Source: Acidimicrobiaceae bacterium (GTDB lineage Bacteria > Actinomycetota > Acidimicrobiia > Acidimicrobiales > Palsa-688). Taken from it: DNA of 50,378 bases. The stretch spans positions 1 through 50,378 of the forward strand of contig PMHH01000113.1 of the NCBI GenBank assembly GCA_003156595.1, given 5' to 3'. The number at the start of each line of letters is the position of its first letter. Within the stretch, counting starts at the first letter, position 1. A program made the translations under genes and the position numbers. A model generated the notes under the pieces. It was given only the letters and a program-made list of their open reading frames with translations. It was not told where the DNA came from and made no database searches. Shown piece after piece: positions 18,633-27,428 of this stretch.

Positions 18633-19613
18633 ATGACCCGTCTCGGTTACCAGATCCCCAACTTCACCTACCCTGGCGTCAGCCAGTTGGACCTGTTCCC
18701 GACAGTCGTGCAGCAAGCTCGGGCGGCCGAGGCCTCAGGCTTCGACACCGTGCTGGTCATGGACCACTTCTACCAGCTACCGATGCTGGGGCCACCCGAG
18801 AACGAAATGCTCGAGTGCTACACCCTCCTGTCCGCGTTGGCCCAGCACACCGAACGGGTCCGGCTCTCCGCTCTAGTGACGGGCAACGCCTATCGCAACC
18901 CCGCCCTGCTGGCCAAGGAAGTCACAACGCTCGATCACGTCTCCGGCGGCCGGGCCCAGCTCGGCATCGGCGCCGGCTGGTACCAGCTCGAGCACGACAG
19001 CCTCGGCTTCGAATTCGGGACGTTCACCGACCGCTTCTCCAAACTGGAGGAGTCTCTCCAGATCATTCGCGGGATGCTTGCTGGCGCCCGTCCCAGCCTC
19101 AATGGCCGCTGGTATCGGGTCGACGACGCCATCAACTCGCCCGCACCGCTCTCGAAGATCCCCATCATGATCGGGGGCGGCGGGGAGAAGAAGACTCTCC
19201 GGCTGGTGGCCCTCTACGCGGACGAGTCGAACATCATCTGCCAGCCGAACGAGATAACCCGCAAGCTCGACGCCCTGGCTGGGCACTGCGAATCAGTCGG
19301 GCGGGACCGCTCCGAAGTGGTCGTGACCATCTTGACCAACTGCTGTGTAGCCCCGACGCACGAGCAAGCCATAGCCGAGGCCGACGCCTTCCTGGCTGCC
19401 AGGGGAATCGACATGTCGTCGCTGAGCGAATCCGACGCCAGCCAGATCCGGTCCCTCATAGTCCTGGGCGACCCCGACGAGGTAGGAGAGATCTTCTCCA
19501 GCCGGATGATCGACGGCCTAGACGGTTTCATCGTCAACGCCCCCGCCAACGGCCACATCGATGGCCGGGTCGAACTCCTCGGTGAGGTGCTCCGCAAAGT
19601 CATCGACGTCTAG
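18633..19613 (+). CDS. LLM class (F420-type) flavin-dependent oxidoreductase
   Basis: MTRLGYQIPNFTY...AEASGFDTVLVMDHFYQ...LSALAQHTERVRLSALVTGNAYRNPALLAKEVTTLDHVSGGRAQLGIGAGW. Confidence 0.93.
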   Translation: MTRLGYQIPNFTYPGVSQLDLFPTVVQQARAAEASGFDTVLVMDHFYQLPMLGPPENEMLECYTLLSALAQHTERVRLSALVTGNAYRNPALLAKEVTTLDHVSGGRAQLGIGAGWYQLEHDSLGFEFGTFTDRFSKLEESLQIIRGMLAGARPSLNGRWYRVDDAINSPAPLSKIPIMIGGGGEKKTLRLVALYADESNIICQPNEITRKLDALAGHCESVGRDRSEVVVTILTNCCVAPTHEQAIAEADAFLAARGIDMSSLSESDASQIRSLIVLGDPDEVGEIFSSRMIDGLDGFIVNAPANGHIDGRVELLGEVLRKVIDV

Positions 19614-19638
19614 CGGGAAGGACCGACAAGGGCCACGA

Positions 19639-22455
19639 TCAGGCGTTGCCCAGGTAAGGGGCGTCTCCGAAGGCCCAGATATGTCCTGTGGCGTTGATCA
19701 GGTAGTACCCGTTGCCGTCAACACTGGTAGCGATCGTGGTGACTTGGGGGTCGGTGACCTGATCGGCCGGCAGGCTGCCGTAATAGGTTGCGTCGCCGAA
19801 GTCGAACACTCCGCCGTCGGAGCCGACGAGCCGGTAGCCGCGGCCGCCGGGCTGGGTCGACATACCGACGATTGGGGCGGCCAGGGTTATCTGGCCCAGG
19901 CTGCCGTAGAACTGCGCATCACCGAAACTGAAGATGCCTCCGTCGGCGGCAACGACCCAGTAGCCGGCGCCAGCGGATGCGGGGGCCATGCCGACGACCG
20001 GTTTGTTGATGACGAGGTTGCCGGTGGAGCCGTAGAAGTGGGCGTCACCGAAGGTGAAAATCCCGCCGTCTGAGGCGACTAGCCAGTAGCCGCCGCCATT
20101 AGCGGTGGCGGCCATGCCGACGACCGGTTTAGTGAGGTGGACGTTGCCGGTGGAGCCGTAGAAGTGGGCGTCACCGAAGGTGAAGATGCCGCCGTCGGCG
20201 CCGAGCAGCCAGTAGCCGTTGTGGTCGGGTGTGGCGGCGATGCCGATCATGGCGGCGTTGAGATGCACTGTGGACATGTCGCCCAACCATGGTGCAGCCC
20301 CGATCGCGGTAACGCCACCAGTACGGGTTACTACCCAATAGCCGGCGCACGATCGTCCTTCGATTGTGGTTGTCATGGACGCGACCGCCCAAGGCTCCCC
20401 CGAGGCTAAGTGGGAGATGCCTGTGGGGCAGGACGGGGGGCTAGAAACGGTCTGGGTGATGGTTGTGTCCGACGGCCCGTAGCCCGGGGCGCCGGAATAT
20501 GCCGCTTCGATCTGGTGGCTGCCGGCGCCGGAGAACGTCATCGTGCAGGAGAGGGTGGCGGAGCTCGGCGAAACAGCCGAGGGTGTGCAGTCGGCGGGGA
20601 TAGCTCCGTCGACGGTGATGGCGAGTATTCCGCCTTCGGCGGCAGGGCTGAGCGACGCCCGGTAAGTGACCGGCTGGTCTACCTGGACAGGGTTGGCGGA
20701 TGCCGTGAGGGAGACGTACGTGCCCGCTGGCGACACCACGTTCTCGGTCAGGACTGGTGATGGCCCGCTCTCGGCGAAGGAGGAGTCGCCGAAGTAGATC
20801 GCGGTGATGTCGTGGGGCCCGGTTCCCGGATTGGTCGTCTCGGTCGTGTAGGTGATGGTGCACTCCGCCTGCCCGGTGGCCGGATCGACAGATTGGTCAC
20901 CGCAACCCGGAACGACTGATCCGCCGTCGAAGAACGTGACTACACCGCCGTCGGGAGTAGGACCCACGGTCGCTGTGTAGGTGACCGGGGTCCCTGCCAC
21001 CGCCGGGTTGCGCGACGATGCAACCTCGACTGCGGTGGACGCGCCGCCGTACTGCGCGAACTCAACTAGGGGTCCGGCGTCGAGGGTGCCTCCCGCGATG
21101 GCGCACCAGTCGGCCGATACACAGCTGACGTCGCCGAGAGAGGAGTAGTTGACGGCCGCGGTCTCGGTCCACGCGCCGTTCGCCAAGCTCAGCATGAGCC
21201 CCCCGTAGACATCTGGAGAGGGGTACTCATAAGAGGCGGTGGCGGTGCAGTTGCCGGCGGTGTAGCACTGGATGGCGCCCGGCGTGCTCTGCTGGGTGTT
21301 GGGTGGGTTTGGTGTCGTGATCGCGCTCCAGGTGCCACCTGACAGGGTCACGGCCTCCACTCGGATCATCTGAGCGCTGTCATAGTCGTACGACCCGAGA
21401 GCCACGCACGAATCGACGGCTCCACAGCTGACCCCTCCGATCTCGGCGAAGATGGCGGCACCGGACGGGGCATCGGATGCCACAGGTGCATCGGTGAAGG
21501 TCCACGAGCCGCTCGCGAACTGCGCGAGGCCAAAGTGGTCATAGCCCGACCCGTCGAGAAAGTCGCCGTCGAAAACGCACCACCCGGCGGACGGGCAGGA
21601 GAGGCTGCCGGCACTTCGTAGGCCCAGTTGCCAGTGTGCTGGTGTCACGTCAGTCCATGTGCCGCTCACCAGTTGTGTCGCCGCCATCTCCTGGTAGCCC
21701 GACGTGTCGTCGTACAGGGCCACGGCCATGCACCAGCCTTCTTCGGGACAGGAAACCGCCTGGATGTCGAATGAAGGATTCGCGGAGGCATCGCTGGGCA
21801 GCGGAGCGCTGACCGAGGTGAACGAACCGTCAGATTCGGTCAGTAACCATCCGTCAGCCTCGCCTCCGCTCGTGTAATACAAACCGCCGTAGCCGCACCA
21901 GTCGGTCGTCGGGCAGGACACGCTCGTGAGAAGCCCGGACAGGCCGCCGGAGGGGGTACCGATCGCGGCGACGTGCCACGCCGAGCCGGAGGTTGTCGAC
22001 CAGATCAGGGGAGTCGGATTGTTCCTGGTTGTGTCGAAGTAGCTGCCAACGGCGATGCACTCCTCCACGGCCGGACAGTCGATTGAACTGACCGATCCGC
22101 CGGATTGATTGCTCGCTGCCCCGGCAGGTAACGGTGCCACTGTGGCCGTCCAGTCCCCGGCCACCCCGGTATAGAGAGTCGAGACTGTGGAACCGTCCGA
22201 TCCTCCGGAGGCTCCGCACCAAGTCGTCGCCGGGCAGCTGATCGTTTGAATCGCATTGACCCCCAGGTCGGGAGCCGATGGCGGTGTGAAGGAAACGACC
22301 GCCGGGCCGATGACCGCCGCGTACGCGTCCGGTTCGTGGCCAGCGCTGGACGTCGCAAGAAGGGCCGCCATAACGACCGTCGCCACCACACATGCTGTCG
22401 GGGCGCGATTCCTGAGCCAGGGAACAACGGCGCGCAATTGCCAGACAGCGTTCAA
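19639..22455 (-). CDS. Secreted multi-repeat protein: N-terminal SCPxxxWC repeats, Ig-like domains, C-terminal 42-aa GYWLV/FGDA repeats
   Basis: Signal peptide-like N-term; SCPATTWCGA, DCPAVEECIAVG, SCPTTDWCG, SCPEEGWCMAV, SCPSAGWC; two Ig-like 'VTYTATVGPTPDGGVVTFFDGG' type domains; GYWLLGADGGIFTFGDAHFYGSTG repeated. Confidence 0.82.
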   Translation of the reverse strand: MNAVWQLRAVVPWLRNRAPTACVVATVVMAALLATSSAGHEPDAYAAVIGPAVVSFTPPSAPDLGVNAIQTISCPATTWCGASGGSDGSTVSTLYTGVAGDWTATVAPLPAGAASNQSGGSVSSIDCPAVEECIAVGSYFDTTRNNPTPLIWSTTSGSAWHVAAIGTPSGGLSGLLTSVSCPTTDWCGYGGLYYTSGGEADGWLLTESDGSFTSVSAPLPSDASANPSFDIQAVSCPEEGWCMAVALYDDTSGYQEMAATQLVSGTWTDVTPAHWQLGLRSAGSLSCPSAGWCVFDGDFLDGSGYDHFGLAQFASGSWTFTDAPVASDAPSGAAIFAEIGGVSCGAVDSCVALGSYDYDSAQMIRVEAVTLSGGTWSAITTPNPPNTQQSTPGAIQCYTAGNCTATASYEYPSPDVYGGLMLSLANGAWTETAAVNYSSLGDVSCVSADWCAIAGGTLDAGPLVEFAQYGGASTAVEVASSRNPAVAGTPVTYTATVGPTPDGGVVTFFDGGSVVPGCGDQSVDPATGQAECTITYTTETTNPGTGPHDITAIYFGDSSFAESGPSPVLTENVVSPAGTYVSLTASANPVQVDQPVTYRASLSPAAEGGILAITVDGAIPADCTPSAVSPSSATLSCTMTFSGAGSHQIEAAYSGAPGYGPSDTTITQTVSSPPSCPTGISHLASGEPWAVASMTTTIEGRSCAGYWVVTRTGGVTAIGAAPWLGDMSTVHLNAAMIGIAATPDHNGYWLLGADGGIFTFGDAHFYGSTGNVHLTKPVVGMAATANGGGYWLVASDGGIFTFGDAHFYGSTGNLVINKPVVGMAPASAGAGYWVVAADGGIFSFGDAQFYGSLGQITLAAPIVGMSTQPGGRGYRLVGSDGGVFDFGDATYYGSLPADQVTDPQVTTIATSVDGNGYYLINATGHIWAFGDAPYLGNA
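19988..20239 (-). repeat. Two near-identical 126-bp (42-aa) tandem units within the 938-aa gene
   Basis: 'atgccgacgaccggttt' begins at 19988 and 20114; 'ttgccggtggagccgtagaagtgggcgtcaccgaaggtgaa' is shared exactly. Confidence 0.85.
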
Positions 22456-22871
22456 CTATCCGACGCCGTCGACTCTTGGTTCAGAATCTCGCGCTTGAGC
22501 TGTTGGAACTCATCGGCTGTGACGTCTCCGCGGTCTCGTAGCTCGGCTAGCCGAGCGAGCTCCTCGGTCTTGCTACGATGACCGCCCGAGGCGTGCTGGG
22601 CGTAGTGGCGGAACATGGCTTCCTGGTCAGTTACCGCTTGGACCTGATGAGCTCGCATCTTGTCGCCTCTGAAGATGAGATAGGCGAGTATCCCGATAAT
22701 GGGGAAGATGATCACGAAGATCACCCACGCCGCTTTCGCCCAGCCCTTGAGATCGTGGCTACGGAAGATGTCGATGAAGATGGAAATCATCAGCCAGATC
22801 TCGACGAAGAACAGAAAAAACCAAAGGATCGAATACGCGACCTGTCCAGCCCCGAACGATGCAGCAATCAC
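22452..22871 (-). CDS. PLDc_N-like / SHOCT domain membrane protein
   Basis: GTG start with AGGAGG 5-6 nt upstream; AAWVIFVIIFPIIGILAYLIFRG and C-term LARLAELRDRGDVTADEFQQLKREIL (SHOCT). Confidence 0.82.
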   Translation of the reverse strand: MIAASFGAGQVAYSILWFFLFFVEIWLMISIFIDIFRSHDLKGWAKAAWVIFVIIFPIIGILAYLIFRGDKMRAHQVQAVTDQEAMFRHYAQHASGGHRSKTEELARLAELRDRGDVTADEFQQLKREILNQESTASDS

Positions 22872-23109
22872 TGTTCCTCCTAGGTCAGTCCAAGAATCTA
22901 GAATGCTTACTTGGCGCGGCACGACGAACGGCCTCGGATGCTTGCCCTCGAGGAGGCAACGTAGCGCTCCTCGCTCGTCGCTGCCGACGGTGCTCGGTCG
23001 ACCGAAGGAGACGAGAGAGTACTCGCCGCCATCTCTGGCCGGATGGCCCGACTGTGGGCGTGACTGGGCCCGCCGGAGGCAGAAGGAGCTGACTACCCGG
23101 AGTGCCGCC

Positions 23110-23571
23110 TCAGGGGTAAGGCTCGTTGAGCGTCGACTGCAGGAAGTCACCCGGCGAGCTGCTGGCCCGCGTGCGCTTTGATCCGAACTTCCACACGACG
23201 GTCTCGACCGGAAAAGTCCCGCCCGAGATGTCGATCGATTTGATCGAGGCGTTGTCGAGCACGTCCGCGACCCCCTCACCGCTTCCGTTAGCCAAATTGA
23301 TGATCAACCGGTGAGCGACGCCGTGCTCCAAAGCGAACTTGGCGTCGTCGGTCGTGTACTGGTCGTTCACACGGGTAATCGTCACCTGGTCCGATCGAGC
23401 ATCGAATTTGATCTGCGTGAAGGGCACGTGCCTCGAGAGGGCCGCCGTGGCTGACGACACTGACGCGCTCGCGGCAGTCGGGGCGAACGCCGCCGACATC
23501 AGTCCCCCCAGCACGACAGAAGCAATCGCCATCGACGTTCGGCCACGACCGCAGCTACCTCGCTGCCGCAC
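23110..23571 (-). CDS. Secreted hypothetical protein
   Basis: Signal peptide-like MAIASVVLGGLMSAAFAPTAASASVSS; consistent coding frame. Confidence 0.55.
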   Translation of the reverse strand: MRQRGSCGRGRTSMAIASVVLGGLMSAAFAPTAASASVSSATAALSRHVPFTQIKFDARSDQVTITRVNDQYTTDDAKFALEHGVAHRLIINLANGSGEGVADVLDNASIKSIDISGGTFPVETVVWKFGSKRTRASSSPGDFLQSTLNEPYP

Positions 23572-24243
23572 CGTTTGCCATCCTTTCCCTCAGCTCATCC
23601 ACCACAATATTCGAAATCGCCGCCCAGGTTTCGGAGGCCGGATCAGATGCGCTGACGGTCTTCGCTGTCAGCCCGGAAGCGAGCGACCCAGTGGCGTCGT
23701 ACTCCTCCAGGCAACACTGCAGCCGGGGTGCGGAACCGCAGCGGCGCCCGGCAACGTCGTCGTGACCGTGAGCGGGCTAAGTCCCACACGAGCCTCGCGC
23801 CAGGTCCGTACCATCAACGGCTACCGGATCGTGTCTCCCCCGTACAACGGGGCAGGCCCTCGGGTCTACGGGGTGCCAGCTCTGGGCGTCGTGGTTACCA
23901 TCACCGGTCCGGCCCCCGCCGCCATACTCGACAGTCTTGGGCCGTCACCGCGCTACATCGTGCTCGGCGCCGGTCGGGCGCAACCGGTTCCGCCCACCTG
24001 GAGGACCGTGATCTACGAGGGTGTAAGCGTTGCGGTGCCGCCAAGTTGGCCGTCCAGTGCCGGCGGCGACACCGCTCCCTGCCCCGGAGATCCGTTCCTG
24101 CGGCCTCCCACCGTCTTCTTGGGCCCACCTAGTGCCGTCCGAGGCGCCCTTTGCCTCCCGACAGTGGCTACCACCCAACAGTCCAAAGACAGCATCTGGC
24201 TGCAAGCCGGCGGCGGGCCGCCAAGCAACACCAGCCCAGTCAA

Positions 24244-24839
24244 GACCCCGTCCGGACAGACCGTGCTGGTGACCGAGGCCGAACTGCCCAGCCCGATACT
24301 GCAGATCTGGTACCACCGTGTGTCAATCCAACTCGGCATCGGCCCCGACCCGACGGTGGCCAGAGCCATCCTGGACTCGATCCGCTACTCCACACTGCAC
24401 ACCGAAGAGCGCGACCACAGCAACGACGAAGACCGACGCGGCCACCCAATTGGAGACCAACTTGCAAATCCCCGCCACCTGGACTCATACCCCTTACGGC
24501 TGACCAAACTGTCACGACCGGCGCCATCGACGGACACCCCGCGTGCACCGGGCGACGTTCGCCTCCACCTCCTCGACGAGCCGAGCGGGCAGCTTCGACC
24601 CTGCGGCGGTGACGGCCGGATCGGTTGCAGCGGCGACCAGGGCGGGGACGACAGCGTCGGCGAGCGTCTCGATCCTGGCCGGGGTGGCGTCGGGGTCGAG
24701 ATCGGCCCATTCGGCGACATCGCCCAGTCGGCCCGACCATGCCTATCTCATAGTGCTCACCGATTCGCATCGCCATCCGCGGGTACCGATTGACCCCGTC
24801 CGGACAGACCGTGCTGGAGACCAACGCCGAACTGCCCAG
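24244..24839. repeat. Direct repeat pair: 24244-24291 and 24792-24839
   Basis: gaccccgtccggacagaccgtgctgg is identical in both; followed by t/agacc...ccgaactgcccag with few mismatches. Confidence 0.8.
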
Positions 24840-24906
24840 CTCGAGCGTCATGAGTCGCCCACGGAAGTCAACGGTGGATCGCGTCCGGTTAGGGTGGGTC
24901 TTCGGA

Positions 24907-25270
24907 TTAGCCGGGGACGGTGGAGACGTTTTCGGGCGTCGAGAGTCGTCTGATCTCTGCCGCGAGCGCATCGAGGGTTTGTCGCGAGTGGCTGGCGATG
25001 TCGGTGTTGAGGGCGGCCGCTCCGCCAAGATTACCGGCGGCTGCGAGTTCCTCGAGAGAGCGTGCAGTGGCGGCGAGGAGGGTGGCTCCCATATTGGCGC
25101 TGCTGCCGGCGATGCTATGAGCGGTTTTTTTTTGCTGCGGGCAGGTCTTGATGCAGGAGAGCATCGTCTAGCTGGGAGCGGAGCGTGTGGAGGTCGTCGT
25201 CGTATAAAGCCACGAGCTCCCTAAGGAGTTCGAGTCCGCCGACTTGAAACAGCTCGATCTAATCGCCTGA
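24907..25270 (-). pseudogene. Histidine phosphotransfer (Hpt) domain gene interrupted at an A9/T9 tract
   Basis: Frame 1: ELFQVGGLELLRELVALYDDDLHTLRSQLDDALLHQDLPAAKK; frame 2: AHSIAGSSANMGATLLAATARSLEELAAAGNL...; joined if the A9 tract were A8. A second frame break is likely near 25260. Confidence 0.75.
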
Positions 25271-25589
25271 TCGACGGCAGGTTCGGTGCTACGGGTGGGA
25301 TGGTCATCGTCTCGCGGCGGATTCCTGCGGGGGACGGCGGGGTCCTCTCTGTCAATCGTTCGACGGGCCGCGACGAACATGGCATTGATGTGTTCTGCCG
25401 CGGTCTTGCGTGTCCCATCACGCTGAACTCGGCCACCCTCCTGTAGCCGCCCCGGCTCGGGCGACGCGGCGACCAATCCTGCGGAAACGACATCGGAGGC
25501 CGGCGCTGGTCCCACAAGAATAGCGCCACGGACCGCGGCCGCAAAAGGGGTCGGGAATGGGACCGCACTCTTGCATTGAAATGATGCGG

Positions 25590-25601
25590 CGTAACGTTAC
25601 G
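25590..25601. promoter_or_regulatory. Perfect 12-bp palindrome CGTAACGTTACG
   Basis: Self-complementary, 170 bp upstream of the hybrid kinase start. Confidence 0.45.
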
Positions 25602-25661
25602 AAACCGCGGGAAGCGGGATCCCCGTTATGCTGTGGTCTGGTTCGGATTTGAGCCACCGCG

Positions 25662-25704
25662 CCCCCGCCTACGGGGGAGGATGGGGGGTTCCCGATGGGA
25701 ACCC
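25662..25704 (+). promoter_or_regulatory. Two adjacent hairpins in the leader of the hybrid kinase
   Basis: CCCCCG-CCTA-CGGGGG (25662-25677) and GGGTTCCC-GAT-GGGAACCC (25686-25704), both perfect stems. Confidence 0.6.
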
Positions 25705-25770
25705 GGCTTCTTAAGATTATCGGTTGGCGAGGCGGGCCGTGATGGGAGCTACCTCCGACGGAATGGATCG

Positions 25771-27333
25771 ATGACGGTTGAACCGGAGCCGAGGAACGAG
25801 CCCCGATCCGCCTGGCACGCCTTGGCGGCCTCTTTGGCCGCGATCATCGACTCTTCCGAAGACGCCATCATTGGCAAGGACCTCGACGGCACCATCACGA
25901 GTTGGAACCTCGGTGCCGAGCGCCTATACGGATACACAGCGACCGAGATCGTCGGGCGGAACATCTCGGTTATCACTCCGAGCGACCGCCTCGATGAACT
26001 CGCGGACGTGCTCAGGCGGATTGAACGCGGAGAGCGTATTGAGCACCACGACACTCAGCGCCTCCGCAAGAACGGGAGCGTGCTCGATATCTCGGTGACC
26101 ATCTCGCCGGTCCGCGACTCGACAGGGACCGTCATCGGAGCATCTGCGATCGGCCGAGACATCACCGATAGATTGTCTTGGGAACGCGAGCGAAAAGCAA
26201 TCGACGTCCGCCTTCGACAATCGGAGCGGTTGGAGAGTTTGGGACAACTCGCGGGCGGCATCGCCCATGACTTCAACAATCTGCTCGCGGTCATTTTGAA
26301 CTCTACGACCTTCATCAGGGATGAACTCGATGACAAGGAGGCAGCTAGCGCCGACCTCGACCAGATTTCTCTAGCAGCCCAGCGCGCCGGTACCCTTACG
26401 CGGCAGCTGCTCTCCTTTTCTCGTCGAGAGGTTCTGAAGCCGCAAATTGTCAACCTGAACGACCTTGTGACCGGCCTCGAAGAGATGCTCCGACGGACGA
26501 TAGGCGAACATATCGAGCTCGTCACCGCTCCCGCACATGACCTGTGTTCGGTCGAAGTCGATCCTGGTCAGCTTGAACAGGTGCTCGTGAATCTCACGGT
26601 GAACGCCCGCGACGCCATGCCCGATGGTGGCCTGCTGACCATCGACACTGACAACATCGACATCGACGCAGGGTACGCCGAAATGCATTCCGGATTGGCA
26701 CCAGGTCGGTATGTGCGCCTCAGGATCAGCGATACCGGAGTGGGCATGGAGCCATCTGTGCTAGAGCACATCTTCGAGCCGTTCTTCACCACTAAACCCC
26801 AAGGAGAGGGCACCGGCCTCGGGCTGGCAACGGTGTTCGGGATCGTTGGACAGGCGGCCGGAGAGATCCAGCTTTACTCAGAACCGGGAATAGGAACAAC
26901 CTGTCGGGTACTTCTGCCCGCTACGGACCGGACGCCGCCGGATGTTCGACCTGCCGGCATGGCGCAGGATCTTCGTGGCACCGAGACGGTCCTCGTCGTC
27001 GAGGACGAGGACGCGCTACGTGAAGTAACGCGGAGGATCCTGGCCAAGAACGGCTACCACGTGCTCACCAGCGCGAACGGTCCCGAAGCTCTCGCCCTCG
27101 TGAAAGACCACGAGGTATCGATCGATCTCCTCCTGACCGACGTAATCATGCCCCAAATGTACGGGAAAGAACTCGCCGCCCGACTGCAAACTCTCCGGCC
27201 CGGTCTTGCCGTTCTGTACATGTCGGGCTACGCACAGCCGGTGCTCGGCCCAACCTTAGGGCACGACGCAATGCTGTTGGAGAAACCATTCTCCGAAAAT
27301 CTCCTGCTAACGAAGATTCGTGCTGCTCTTTGA
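25771..27333 (+). CDS. Hybrid sensor histidine kinase: PAS - HisKA - HATPase - REC
   Basis: PAS SLAAIIDSSEDAIIGKDLDGTITSWN; H-box LAGGIAHDFNNLL; NARDAMPDGG; ISDTGVGMEP; EGTGLGLATVFGI; REC VLVVEDEDALREV...LLLTDVIMPQMYG...LEKPF. Confidence 0.93.
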   Translation: MTVEPEPRNEPRSAWHALAASLAAIIDSSEDAIIGKDLDGTITSWNLGAERLYGYTATEIVGRNISVITPSDRLDELADVLRRIERGERIEHHDTQRLRKNGSVLDISVTISPVRDSTGTVIGASAIGRDITDRLSWERERKAIDVRLRQSERLESLGQLAGGIAHDFNNLLAVILNSTTFIRDELDDKEAASADLDQISLAAQRAGTLTRQLLSFSRREVLKPQIVNLNDLVTGLEEMLRRTIGEHIELVTAPAHDLCSVEVDPGQLEQVLVNLTVNARDAMPDGGLLTIDTDNIDIDAGYAEMHSGLAPGRYVRLRISDTGVGMEPSVLEHIFEPFFTTKPQGEGTGLGLATVFGIVGQAAGEIQLYSEPGIGTTCRVLLPATDRTPPDVRPAGMAQDLRGTETVLVVEDEDALREVTRRILAKNGYHVLTSANGPEALALVKDHEVSIDLLLTDVIMPQMYGKELAARLQTLRPGLAVLYMSGYAQPVLGPTLGHDAMLLEKPFSENLLLTKIRAAL

Positions 27334-27428
27334 CGCGTCCAGAGGCGAACACTGGCGGCAGTCCCCTGATCGAAATGGCGGACGCTCGCGGCGCCGGCTG
27401 GCGGGGTCAGCGGCGGGGTCGGTCATCC

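Noticed and set aside
19988-20239. Possible CRISPR-like periodic repeat
   Set aside because: Repeats are 126 bp, in frame and encode protein units; no spacer structure.
19561-20409. Plus-strand repeat-rich ORFs (GGAVEVGVTEGEDAAVG...)
   Set aside because: Antisense translation of the 42-aa repeats in the 938-aa secreted protein.
25124-25133. T9 run as intrinsic terminator
   Set aside because: No stable GC hairpin directly upstream on the plus strand, and it lies inside a recognisable Hpt coding frame.
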